Assembly: GCA_964435775.1 (NCBI GenBank)
Contig: CAYTAP010000028.1
Coordinates: 1 to 34,490 of the forward strand
Direction of reading: 5' to 3'
From: CAYTAP01 sp964435775
Lineage (GTDB): Bacteria > Planctomycetota > Phycisphaerae > Tepidisphaerales > Tepidisphaeraceae
DNA: 34,490 nt
Part shown: positions 8,433-15,328 of the stretch, in pieces
How the letters are laid out: each line of letters opens with the position of its first letter
Position numbering within the stretch: the first letter of the stretch is position 1
Notes under the pieces: generated by a model
The model's database searches: none
What the model saw: the letters and a program-made list of their open reading frames with translations, nothing else
What the model was told of the DNA's origin: nothing
Translations under genes and position numbers: made by a program

Positions 8433-9227
8433 TCACTGTATGCGCTGCGGCTGTTTCAAACAACATTGAACAATCAATCGCGGTGATTCGGCGGTGGGCG
8501 CATTGCCGTCGTAATCGCCCCACATCCGCTCGATCCGCAGGCCGTTGCGCTCCAGGAGCAGGCGCAGCTCGCGGGGAAACAGATAGGTGAAATCGAACTC
8601 GACGCTCTGGTCATGGCGCTGGCCGGTTGCGTCGAACCATTCATACCGCAAGAGCATGTGTTGAAGCTGGCGGGCGGTGTCGCAGACGACGGAGGTGGTT
8701 TGGAAGACGGTTCGATTGAGGTTTGGAACGAAGAAGGTGTGGGGGTCGAGGTCACAGGAGACTTCGCGCGACAGCAGATCAAGATCGGGTTGAAATATAT
8801 CGAGCCAGAATCGCCCGCGCGGCTTCAAGTGGGCGCGAACGGCTTGCAGGAGGGCATCCTGATCCTTGAGCGCGGTGAAGGTGAGAAATGTGTTGAAGAA
8901 GAGGCAGACGCGATCGAAACGTCGATTAAGTTTCAGGCGCAGGATGTCGGCGCGATGAAGGGTCAGTCGCCCGGCGGGCGCTTCAAGGGCGTTCCACTTC
9001 CGCCGGGCGATCGCGAGCATATCCGACGCGTGGTCCACTGCGACCACATGGTGACCGGCGGACGCCAGGGCAATGGCGGCCCGGCCGGTTCCGGCGCCCA
9101 GTTCCAGTATGCTTTGTCGCCTTTTGGGCAAATGCCCTTGAAAAAACGCAACATCCTCACGCAGCATCTCATGATGGGCGTATTCAAAATCGTAGTACTC
9201 GGCGATGGCGCGATACCGTTTGGGCAT
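8433..9227 (-). CDS. Class I SAM-dependent methyltransferase
   Basis: This 264-residue protein has a Rossmann-fold methyltransferase core. Motif I is ILELGAGTGRAAIALASAGH (about residues 39-58), followed by the acidic end of strand 2 in VVAVDHASDMLAIA, the LHRADI block and a motif IV-like segment FDRVCLFFNTFLTF. The C-terminal part holds beta strands such as QLQHMLLRYEWFDATG and FDFTYLFPRELRLLLERNGL, typical of UbiE/MenG-like and generic SAM methyltransferases. The substrate cannot be inferred. It is translated just downstream of the metallo-hydrolase gene (8-base gap), so the two are probably cotranscribed, with hemQ possibly in the same unit. Confidence 0.9.
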   Translation of the reverse strand: MPKRYRAIAEYYDFEYAHHEMLREDVAFFQGHLPKRRQSILELGAGTGRAAIALASAGHHVVAVDHASDMLAIARRKWNALEAPAGRLTLHRADILRLKLNRRFDRVCLFFNTFLTFTALKDQDALLQAVRAHLKPRGRFWLDIFQPDLDLLSREVSCDLDPHTFFVPNLNRTVFQTTSVVCDTARQLQHMLLRYEWFDATGQRHDQSVEFDFTYLFPRELRLLLERNGLRIERMWGDYDGNAPTAESPRLIVQCCLKQPQRIQ

Positions 9228-9235
9228 GGGAATGA

Positions 9236-10018
9236 CTATACACCGGAAGCGACAATGCGCTGGCCGTCATACGCCAGGCGCATTGTCGGCGGGAGGGACG
9301 CATTGGTCGATTCGTGCCCCATCGCATGGGCGATGTGGGTGAAGAGGGTTTGCCGTGCCCCAATCCGGCGGGCGGCGTCAATTGCCTCCTCCAACGAAAA
9401 GTGCGTGACGTGCTTTCGCGGCTGCAGGGCGTCGAGCACCAGGACATCCAACCCTTCCAGGAGCGCATACGACTCCGGAGGGATCCGGCTGACGTCCGTG
9501 CAATAGGCAAGGTTTCCCACGCGGAAGCCCAGCACGGGCATCTGGCCATGAAACAGCCGAATCGGTGTCCATTGCGCGCCGCCAATGTCAAAGGGAGACT
9601 CGATGACGCGCGGCAACAGGTGCGGCCGAAACAACCGACTGGTTGGATCGGGGGCGACAAAGGCATATCCAAAGGCGCGATGGAGCGTCGCCAGCGCCGA
9701 TTCCTCCGCCCAGACATCGAGCGGTTTGCCCTGAATGGCGTTGAAGCGTCGCACGTCGTCAAGGCCCATCACATGGTCGGCGTGGGCGTGGGTGTACACC
9801 ACCGCGTCAATCGCCTCGACCTGATTGGCGACGCATTGGAGGCGCAATTCCGGCGCGGTGTCGATGAGGACGTGCGTGTGGCCGTAGGCGAGGACAACCG
9901 AGGGACGGGTGCGTTTGTCGCGCGGGTCAGCGCTTCGGCAGACTTCGCAATGGCAGCCGATCATCGGCACGCCGGCGCTGGTGCCGGTTCCAAGAAAAAG
10001 CAATTCAATGTCGGGCAT
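9236..10018 (-). CDS. MBL-fold metallo-hydrolase, PhnP-like
   Basis: A 260-residue metallo-beta-lactamase-fold hydrolase. The metal-binding motif VVYTHAHADHVMGLDDVRRF (about residues 73-92) and the N-terminal strand ELLFLGTGTSAGVPMIGCHC identify it. The GCHCEVC cluster followed by RTRPSVVL is typical of the PhnP/YcbJ-like subgroup, in which cysteines help bind a structural zinc. PhnP itself hydrolyses 5-phosphoribosyl 1,2-cyclic phosphate. No phn genes are nearby, so a broader cyclic-phosphate phosphodiesterase role is the safer statement. Downstream ligands are visible in AYCTDVSRIP and LVLDALQPRKHVTHFSLEEA. It is the first gene of the minus-strand group and is divergent from the PEP-CTERM gene. 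Confidence 0.9.
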   Translation of the reverse strand: MPDIELLFLGTGTSAGVPMIGCHCEVCRSADPRDKRTRPSVVLAYGHTHVLIDTAPELRLQCVANQVEAIDAVVYTHAHADHVMGLDDVRRFNAIQGKPLDVWAEESALATLHRAFGYAFVAPDPTSRLFRPHLLPRVIESPFDIGGAQWTPIRLFHGQMPVLGFRVGNLAYCTDVSRIPPESYALLEGLDVLVLDALQPRKHVTHFSLEEAIDAARRIGARQTLFTHIAHAMGHESTNASLPPTMRLAYDGQRIVASGV

Positions 10019-10182
10019 GGCGAGGGGGGTTATACCGTCTGAACTCTTCCGTCGGCAACGCCGCAGGGAGGATGGGCAATTTCACACTGGATCAATTGTA
10101 GGGGATAAATAGACTGGGCACATTTGAACGGATGCGGTTATTGTTGATTGCGTGAAATTTTATTTAAGTTTCAAACCGCCTA

Positions 10183-10211
10183 TTACGCAAAGTCACTGGA
10201 CAGGGTATAGA
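10183..10211 (+). promoter_or_regulatory. Candidate sigma70-like promoter for the PEP-CTERM gene
   Basis: TTACGC (10183-10188) and TATAGA (10206-10211) are separated by 17 bases and lie 40 bases before the start at 10251. The surrounding 100 bases are AT-rich compared with the rest of the window. An inverted repeat TTGCGT (10148-10153) / ACGCAA (10185-10190) overlaps the -35 box and could be a protein-binding site. The -35 match is only partial. Confidence 0.4.
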
Positions 10212-10239
10212 ATGGTTATGGGAGCATGTTCACAGGATG

Positions 10240-10250
10240 GAGGAAGGCTG
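10240..10250 (+). promoter_or_regulatory. Shine-Dalgarno site that fixes the PEP-CTERM start
   Basis: GGAGGAAGGCTG lies directly before ATG 10251. This strong site selects 10251 over the in-frame upstream ATGs, which would place polar sequence ahead of the signal peptide. Confidence 0.7.
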
Positions 10251-10964
10251 ATGTCTTTGCGAGTCAACGCGCTCTTGGGGGTTGTCGGTGCGATTTTGGT
10301 TGGAGGACAATCCGCACAGGGTGCCTACATGGGGTTTGACAGCGTGGGCTGGGTGGTGTCCTGGCCTGATTCACAGCCAACCACGGTGACGCTCGATGGC
10401 GTTTCGGTCGATGGGCAGTATGCCACGCTCGACGTAACCGCGGTCATGGACGCATCTCGGATTCAAATCGCCGATCTGATCAACCCGCTTGTGCTCACCT
10501 TTCAGCAAACCAAGGCCGATGCCGCCCCCTACATCGTGCTGAACACCCACGTCACTAATCAGAGCGGGTACATATGGGATGGGATGTATTTCAAGGTGGT
10601 GCAAAACCGGGGTGCCGTATTTTATTCGAGTGGGATGGACATCGGCGATGGCACGCCCAATGACGGGGTCGCGCCGTTCAATGACGCACAATTCGACGTG
10701 ACGAATCGCATTTTGAACTTTGGAGATGGCTCGCTCGATGTCGGGCAGAGCTTCATCACCGACAGCCAGGTGGGCCAGATCATTGTATCGGCGCCAACGG
10801 CATCGTTCACGGGAAGCGGTGATTTCAGCTTGAAGGCGGGGGTGGACCTCGGTCCCAAGCATGAGGTACCCGAACCCGGCAGCGCGATGATCTTTGTCCT
10901 GGGTGGATTGGTGATGCTGGGGAATCGCCGCCGCAAGGGTGCTGATCGCAATCCGAACACATAA
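10251..10964 (+). CDS. PEP-CTERM sorting-domain protein
   Basis: Secreted or surface protein of 237 residues. It begins MSLRVNALLGVVGAILVGGQ and continues into SAQGA, a signal peptide likely cleaved after the QGA. The mature part is a beta-rich domain of unknown function (VDGQYATLDVTAVMDAS, TFQQTKADAAPYIVLNTHV). The C-terminus has the canonical PEP-CTERM signal: a proline-glutamate-proline motif in EVPEPGSAM, a hydrophobic segment (IFVLGGLVMLG) and an arginine-rich end NRRRKG. Family knowledge: such tails are processed by exosortase EpsH-type systems and occur in bacteria with exopolysaccharide loci. No exosortase is in this window. A weak hairpin follows the gene, and it is convergent with spoVR. 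Confidence 0.85.
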   Translation: MSLRVNALLGVVGAILVGGQSAQGAYMGFDSVGWVVSWPDSQPTTVTLDGVSVDGQYATLDVTAVMDASRIQIADLINPLVLTFQQTKADAAPYIVLNTHVTNQSGYIWDGMYFKVVQNRGAVFYSSGMDIGDGTPNDGVAPFNDAQFDVTNRILNFGDGSLDVGQSFITDSQVGQIIVSAPTASFTGSGDFSLKAGVDLGPKHEVPEPGSAMIFVLGGLVMLGNRRRKGADRNPNT

Positions 10965-10994
10965 TCCTCGGGATCAATCGGTTTCACACGGAAC

Positions 10995-11010
10995 GCCGCC
11001 ACAAAGCGGC
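10995..11010. terminator. Weak hairpin between convergent PEP-CTERM and spoVR genes
   Basis: GCCGC at 10995-10999 pairs with GCGGC at 11006-11010 across a six-base loop (CACAAA). It sits between two convergent stop codons. There is no T-run on either side, so a role as an intrinsic terminator is only a suggestion. Confidence 0.25.
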
Positions 11011-11017
11011 TATAACC

Positions 11018-12550
11018 TCACATGACTTGATGCGCGGGGGCCGGCAATTCATCGTGAATGGTCTGCTGTTTGGACTGATCCCCGTCGAAGGTGAACAGCA
11101 TCATGTCTTCATCGATCCGCGCCTGCAGATGCACGGGGCGACGCCATATCGCATAAATGCTTTTCAGGGTTTCGGTGGCATATTTGATGTCAATGTCCTG
11201 GCCATTGTGCTGATGCGAGAGAAAAAGTTCGCCGCGGTTGGCGTAGTTGCCGTCGGCGACATAGATGAACGGCTGGCCGAGGTTGGTCAATTGATGCAAT
11301 AGCGTTTGCTTGATCCGCACGGGGTCGCGGGAGACGATGCGCATCTGGCCGGTGTGGGGGTCGCGGCCATACTGATAAAACTTGTGCTTCTCGATGAACC
11401 GCGGGGTCATGAACTCATCGATGAAGCTCACATCGTTGTACATCCGGCGGACCTCGAAGATTTTTTCGCGGCCCAGCCCGAGACCCTTGTCCCAGCGCCT
11501 CTGCTCGCCGAGGGCGGCGGCTTCCTCGTATTCCTTGCCGAAGCGCCCCTTGTTCCAGCGGTCTTCGATGTCGCGGAAAAGCTCGATGCCGATCTTGTAG
11601 GGGTTGAAGTTTCCTGGCGGCATGTGCACGGTGCCGGAGTGATGATCGGCATAGTCGATGATTTCGGCCGGCTCGGCGAAGTGGCGGGTCATCATGGTGG
11701 AGTGCCAGTAGCTGGCCCATCCCTCGTTCATCACCTTCGTCATCCCCTGGGGCGCGAAATAGTACGATTCCTCGCGGACGATGGAGAGGCAATCGATCTG
11801 CCAGTCCTCAAGCTGGGCGCGCTGGATGAGATAAAGCAGGAGATCGCGGGTGGGCCGGGCGGGGGTGACATGACGCTGGCGCGCCTTGTCCTCGCGCTGG
11901 CGGCGAGCCTGGGCCTCGATCAGTTCGGGGGGATTGATCCAGCGGTCCATGTAGTCCTTGGCTGCGTATTTGGAGACGCTGTCATCGCGGCGAGGCAACT
12001 CGGGCGCGACTTCAAGGGGCCCGCGGTTGAGGAACATCGAGTGGGGATCGATCAGGTGTTCGAGCGCGAGACAGATGTCGAGGAACCGCTCCACGACATC
12101 CTGGCCGTGATGCTCCGCATGGCGGCGGATGCGCGTGGAGTGATTGGCCATTTCATCCATCATCTTGCGGTTGGTCCGGCTGAACCAGAGATTGTTCTTG
12201 AAAAAGTCGCTGTGCCCGTAGACATGTGCGATGACCAGTTTCTGATCGACCAGACCGTTGGATTCCTGGAGATAGGCGTAGCACGGGTCGTTGTTGATGA
12301 CCATTTCGTATATGCGACCCAGCCCATAGTGGTGCTGCTTGCGAAGGCGTTCGTATTCCATGCCGAATCGCCAGTGGGGATATCGCTGGGGGAAGCCGCC
12401 GTACGCGGCGATCTGGTTCATCTGCTCGTAGTCGCACATCTCAAAGATGACCGGGAAGAAGTCGAGACCATAGGAGCGCGCCTGCTCGCGAATCCGCTTC
12501 TTGGCGGCCAGCAATTCGTCGGGAAATGGGGCGAGGGTGTGGGAGGACAT
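11018..12550 (-). CDS. SpoVR family protein (YcgB-like)
   Basis: This 510-residue protein matches the length of E. coli YcgB. Family-typical stretches include FFPVIFEMCDYEQMNQIAAY, GRIYEMVINNDPCYAYLQES and VIAHVYGHSDFFKNNLWF. Also present are MTKVMNEGWASYWHSTMMT and HPHTGQM-like C-terminal segments. SpoVR was first noted as affecting spore cortex formation in Bacillus, but the family is found in many non-sporing bacteria with PrkA and DUF444. Its biochemical activity is not established. Recurrent His/Glu residues (YGHSDFF, NEGWASYWHS) look like possible metal ligands, which is my inference. It is the last gene of the operon, 9 bases after small gene B. The start at 12550 lacks a strong ribosome binding site, suggesting translational coupling. 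Confidence 0.93.
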   Translation of the reverse strand: MSSHTLAPFPDELLAAKKRIREQARSYGLDFFPVIFEMCDYEQMNQIAAYGGFPQRYPHWRFGMEYERLRKQHHYGLGRIYEMVINNDPCYAYLQESNGLVDQKLVIAHVYGHSDFFKNNLWFSRTNRKMMDEMANHSTRIRRHAEHHGQDVVERFLDICLALEHLIDPHSMFLNRGPLEVAPELPRRDDSVSKYAAKDYMDRWINPPELIEAQARRQREDKARQRHVTPARPTRDLLLYLIQRAQLEDWQIDCLSIVREESYYFAPQGMTKVMNEGWASYWHSTMMTRHFAEPAEIIDYADHHSGTVHMPPGNFNPYKIGIELFRDIEDRWNKGRFGKEYEEAAALGEQRRWDKGLGLGREKIFEVRRMYNDVSFIDEFMTPRFIEKHKFYQYGRDPHTGQMRIVSRDPVRIKQTLLHQLTNLGQPFIYVADGNYANRGELFLSHQHNGQDIDIKYATETLKSIYAIWRRPVHLQARIDEDMMLFTFDGDQSKQQTIHDELPAPAHQVM

Positions 12551-12559
12551 GGGGTTGCT

Positions 12560-12805
12560 CTACTTCGTGCCCGCCAATGCGAGTTTCACACGCATCGGAA
12601 CGTCCATCGGTTCAAACCAATCGATGGGATAAAGATAATCTTCCTGAGATTCATCAATGATGCGGAGCATGCTCAGCGGATCATTCCTCTCGGGCTTATG
12701 AACGCGGTATATCTTGCCCACGATCAAGTCGATGTCGTCGTGCGTGGCCGCAACACATGCGACGTAGGTTCCCGCTTTTGGTTTGGTGATTGCTGAGTTT
12801 GTCAT
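12560..12805 (-). CDS. Small protein B (tandem module, DESxEDYLYP family)
   Basis: An 81-residue protein of unknown function. Its most conserved part is VGKIYRVHKPERND, then LRIIDESQEDYLYPIDWF. It is clearly paralogous to B' at 13101-13346: GKxYxV, LRxIDExxEDYLYPxxWFxP and an equal length of 246 bases. I chose ATG 12805 because it makes an ATGA overlap with the stop of gene A and is preceded by AAAGAGAGAAAT. A TTG at 12826 would extend it by seven residues. The fold looks like a small beta-barrel (alternating hydrophobic strands), which is inference. From memory, short proteins with this ESGEDYLYP signature are common in planctomycetes and cyanobacteria. The gene lies 9 bases before spoVR. 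Confidence 0.75.
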   Translation of the reverse strand: MTNSAITKPKAGTYVACVAATHDDIDLIVGKIYRVHKPERNDPLSMLRIIDESQEDYLYPIDWFEPMDVPMRVKLALAGTK

Positions 12806-13038
12806 ATTTCTCTCTTTACCTTCCAACCGACGCGGCCAATCCCGTGTGCCTCATACCAATGCAATTCCGCCGTCATGATCTGTCCACGCGCAGTCCGGAT
12901 CACTGCCATCCCTTTCATTTTTCGCCATCGCCCCCGCCCGAATCGTTCAACGAGTGCTCGTTTCGAACGGATCGATGTATTCACCGCGATCTGCTGCACA
13001 TCACGGAGAGGGCCAAGGATCTCAAACTTTTCGGCCAT
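12802..13038 (-). CDS. Small protein A (tandem module, HWYEAHGIGR family)
   Basis: A 78-residue basic protein of unknown function starting MAEKFEILGPLRDVQQIAV. It has a central RGRWRKMKG segment and the end AELHWYEAHGIGRVGWKVKR. The stop codon overlaps the start of gene B by four bases (ATGA), so the pair is translationally coupled. By eye, about 34 of 75 aligned residues match the interrupted copy A' upstream, with no gaps. I recall the C-terminal HWYEAHGIG(K/R) signature from many small uncharacterised bacterial proteins, which suggests a widespread family rather than an orphan. The upstream spacer (62 bases from B') contains GGGGAAAA as a possible ribosome binding site. Confidence 0.75.
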   Translation of the reverse strand: MAEKFEILGPLRDVQQIAVNTSIRSKRALVERFGRGRWRKMKGMAVIRTARGQIMTAELHWYEAHGIGRVGWKVKREI

Positions 13039-13100
13039 CGCCGTTTTCCCCAGCTAAGCATCCGCTTGCAGTCCAAGGGCCACCAACCGCAACATGCTCA

Positions 13101-13346
13101 TCAAGTCGATCCAACCGTCACCCGCATCACCCGACGCTTGGCGCCGGGCGACAACTCGACCGGCACAAACCACTCGGCGGGATACAGATAATCCTCTCCA
13201 TCCTCGTCAATAACGCGCAATCGCTCGCATGGTTCATTCGCTTCCGGACGGATGACCTGATAGGTCTTGCCCAATTCCAGCGACACTTCATTGCCGCGAT
13301 TTTCTACGCAGATCGCCAGGAACGGATACTGTGGACTGTCAACCAA
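13101..13346 (-). CDS. Small protein B' (first tandem copy of B)
   Basis: An 81-residue paralogue of B. The start is taken as TTG 13346, giving MVDSPQYPFLAICVENRGNE and exactly the 246-base length of B. With this start it overlaps the end of A' by eight bases, mirroring the A/B overlap. Shared blocks are LGKTYQV, LRVIDEDGEDYLYPAEWF and a basic C-terminus. A longer frame from 13436 exists, but its extra residues (RKSTGSRRTASGGGTGRSK) are the shadow of the conserved C-terminal codons of A', so it is unlikely. B' appears intact although its partner A' is interrupted. Confidence 0.65.
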   Translation of the reverse strand: MVDSPQYPFLAICVENRGNEVSLELGKTYQVIRPEANEPCERLRVIDEDGEDYLYPAEWFVPVELSPGAKRRVMRVTVGST

Positions 13347-13587
13347 GGCGTTTTTTGATCTTCCAGTCCCGCCGCCCGACGCCGTGCGCCTCGAACCAGT
13401 GGATTTCCGCTTCATAAATATCACCCGTATCTTCACAAATAGTTGCGATCGCCTTCAGTTTGCGCCAACGATGCCCGCCGTATTCCCGTCACAGTCGCTG
13501 CCGCACTCTCACACCGCGACCCACCGCAATGATCTCCACTTCCCGCATCGGCCCGATGATGTCAAAGCCGACGGGCGCATCATTCAC
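13339..13587 (-). pseudogene. Small protein A' (first tandem copy of A) with in-frame TGA
   Basis: From GTG 13587, four bases after the DUF444 stop, the frame reads VNDAPVGFDIIGPMREVEII, then AVGRGVRVRQRL. It meets TGA at 13491-13489 after 32 codons and continues in the same frame as REYGGHRWRKLKAIATICED, then EAEIHWFEAHGVGRRDWKIK up to TGA 13341-13339. The two halves align without gaps to gene A, and the TGA falls opposite a valine of A. Purely by sequence this is one gene interrupted by one stop. Explanations are a nonsense mutation, a sequencing error, or UGA readthrough (the next base is C, a leaky context). The downstream half has no good start codon of its own. Confidence 0.65.
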
Positions 13588-13590
13588 CGT

Positions 13591-14694
13591 TTAATGCCCT
13601 TTCCCGAAAAACGTCCGGATTGAATCATAGATGTCATCCTTCCCATTCACCCGGCTGGTCAACACCTTGTCGTTGTTGCGCAGGTGTTCGTGGAGGATGT
13701 TGATGAAGTTGCCGCTGCCATAGGCGCTGGCCACCTGGCAATAGCCGAACATGTTGCACGCGGGCAAAAGCTGATCCTGGAGCAGCTTGACGCACTCGCG
13801 GCTGTCGGACTCGCTGGAGTTGTCGCCGTCGCTGAAGTGGAACAGGTAAATGTTCCATTCCTCCGGTGAATAATGGGAATCGAGCAAAGACTTGCAGGCC
13901 CGGTACGCGGAGCTGATCTTCGTGCCGCCATCCTCGCGGAGGTGATAAAATGTGTGCTTGTCCACCTCCTTGGCGCTGACATCATGCACGATGTAGCGGC
14001 TTTCAATGCCTTCGTAATTCTTGCGCAGCCAGGTGTCGATCCAGAAGCTTTCCAGCCGCACCAGTTCCTTCTGCTCCTCCCCCATCGATCCCGACACATC
14101 CATCATGAAGACGATCACCGCGTTGCTCTGGGGGCTTTTGATCTCCTTCCACGAGCGGTAGCGGATGTCTTTTTTCTGCGGGATGATGACGGGATTGTCC
14201 GGGTCATAATCGCCGAGCATGATCTGCCGTTTCATCGCCTCCTTGAACGAGCGCTTGAAATGCCGCAGCGATTCCGGCCCGACCCGGCGGATGCCGGAAT
14301 ACTTGTCGCGAAGGGTGGTGATTCGATGCTTGCCCCGCGGCTCAATCCTCGGGAGCTTCAATTCCTCGGCCAATATCTCCGCAAGCTCATCCAGCGTCAG
14401 GTCCACCTCCATCAGATGCTGGCCTTGCTCGGTGCCGCCGGTGCTTTTGCCCTGCCCCGGCTGGGTCTTGCCGACAACATCCCCTTCGTTGCCGTCGCCG
14501 GCGCCGACGCCACTGGAGTTGTCGCCGAAACGGAAGTGAGGCAATTCGACGCCGCGCACCGGAATGGAAATGAGGTGCTTGCCCTCCTTGCCAATTAGCT
14601 CCCCCTTGGTCAGAAACTTGCGAAGATCCTCCCGAATCCGCCCTTTGATGATCTGGCGGAACCGCTGGTGATCTTTTTCAATCTTCAGCACCAT
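13591..14694 (-). CDS. DUF444 / YeaH-YhbH family VWA-domain protein
   Basis: This 367-residue protein has a basic N-terminal region (IEKDHQRFRQIIKGRIREDL) typical of YeaH/YhbH. A glycine/serine-rich linker (about 57-90) follows, then a von Willebrand factor A domain with the MIDAS motif VFMMDVSGSMGEEQ (D199, S201, S203). Further markers are REDGGTKISSAYRAC, HFSDGDNSSESDS and the C-terminal SAYGSGNF block. In E. coli the yeaG-yeaH operon is induced in stationary phase and by nitrogen starvation, and the VWA protein is thought to act with the PrkA kinase. Here the gene lies downstream of prkA but is separated from it by two small genes. Its stop is followed directly by A'. Confidence 0.93.
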   Translation of the reverse strand: MVLKIEKDHQRFRQIIKGRIREDLRKFLTKGELIGKEGKHLISIPVRGVELPHFRFGDNSSGVGAGDGNEGDVVGKTQPGQGKSTGGTEQGQHLMEVDLTLDELAEILAEELKLPRIEPRGKHRITTLRDKYSGIRRVGPESLRHFKRSFKEAMKRQIMLGDYDPDNPVIIPQKKDIRYRSWKEIKSPQSNAVIVFMMDVSGSMGEEQKELVRLESFWIDTWLRKNYEGIESRYIVHDVSAKEVDKHTFYHLREDGGTKISSAYRACKSLLDSHYSPEEWNIYLFHFSDGDNSSESDSRECVKLLQDQLLPACNMFGYCQVASAYGSGNFINILHEHLRNNDKVLTSRVNGKDDIYDSIRTFFGKGH

Positions 14695-14727
14695 GGCATC
14701 AACATCTTCATAATGGCGCCTTGCGCA

Positions 14728-14979
14728 TCACTTCTCAATTCTCACGTCCCAGGATGACGGCGTCTGCTCCAGTGCTTCATATGAGGCAATCTGATTCAGC
14801 CGAAGCAGCGCCTTGCGATCTGATCGCGGGTGGTAGTCATGCCCCTGCGATTGGCCGCGCGCCAGTTGGAATGGCGTCGTCACGTCGTATGTGTTGCCGC
14901 TCGTCAACACAATGCGGAATGAAACAAACGGCCCATCTCGCAAGAGTTCCTTGAGGTCATCCATCATCGCCACATCCAT
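14728..14979 (-). CDS. Small conserved hypothetical protein (LLRxGPFxxFRIxLTxG type)
   Basis: An 83-residue protein containing LKELLRDGPFVSFRIVLTSG and NTYDVTTPFQLARG. I recognise the pattern of a helix, then PFxxFRIxLTDGxxYxV, from many short planctomycete proteins of unknown function, but I cannot assign a role. The expected fold is a small alpha/beta domain. The start at 14979 could be replaced by ATG 14967 or 14964 (MMDDLKELL), which better matches the beginning of related proteins. It sits in the prkA-DUF444 interval, 33 bases before DUF444 and 12 bases after the small membrane protein, so it is probably cotranscribed with the operon. Confidence 0.65.
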   Translation of the reverse strand: MDVAMMDDLKELLRDGPFVSFRIVLTSGNTYDVTTPFQLARGQSQGHDYHPRSDRKALLRLNQIASYEALEQTPSSWDVRIEK

Positions 14980-14991
14980 CCTCTCTTGGTC

Positions 14992-15219
14992 CTATGCCGC
15001 GCGTCTTGTCATCAGCCACACTCCGATCAACAGAATAATCGCCGATCCGGCGACGCCGACATATGTCCCCGGCCAGGCTTCATGGGCGGCATCGACCAGG
15101 ACGCGGGAATCGGTCCAGTAGCGGGCCAACCCATAGCGGACATCGGTTGCGATAAAAAATCCGATGCCGATCAGTCCGATGACAAACAGCATAAATCCAG
15201 AGCGAATATTCCGTGCCAT
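14992..15219 (-). CDS. Small two-TM membrane protein
   Basis: A 75-residue protein starting MARNIRSGFMLFVIGLIGIG. The first hydrophobic helix (about 9-25) is followed by a roughly 25-residue polar loop containing RYGLARYWTDSRVLVDAAHE. A second helix follows (YVGVAGSAIILLIGVWLM), and the protein ends in MTRRAA. The positive C-terminus and short N-terminus suggest both ends face the cytoplasm. The frame is open to 15405, but the extra residues are Arg/Ala-rich and overlap the 3' end of prkA, so ATG 15219 is preferred. I recognise no family. Its position between prkA and DUF444 suggests a membrane-anchored accessory of the kinase system, which is speculative. Confidence 0.6.
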   Translation of the reverse strand: MARNIRSGFMLFVIGLIGIGFFIATDVRYGLARYWTDSRVLVDAAHEAWPGTYVGVAGSAIILLIGVWLMTRRAA

Positions 15220-15328
15220 AAATCGTTGCCGCGCTATTGGTGTCCGAGGTCTTCCGTGGTCAATGATCAATCGTCCGTTGGCCGCCGCCGCACTGACCCT
15301 CCCGCCATCGGCGGTCGGCGGGCGCAAT

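Larger units (their letters stand above)
12560..13587 (-). repeat. Tandem duplication of the A-B gene pair
   Basis: Two successive two-gene units, A'B' (13587-13101) and AB (13038-12560), have the same order, the same overlapping arrangement and nearly equal lengths. Divergence is about half the residues, so the duplication is old or the second unit was acquired separately. Both sit between DUF444 and spoVR on the same strand. Confidence 0.7.

Noticed and set aside
11306..12796. 496-codon plus-strand frame opposite spoVR
   Set aside because: Antisense shadow of SpoVR and gene B, with no plausible domain or ribosome binding site.
13347..13436. N-terminal extension of B' from 13436
   Set aside because: It is encoded by DNA whose other frame gives the conserved C-terminus of A'. 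The TTG start at 13346 yields the same length as B.
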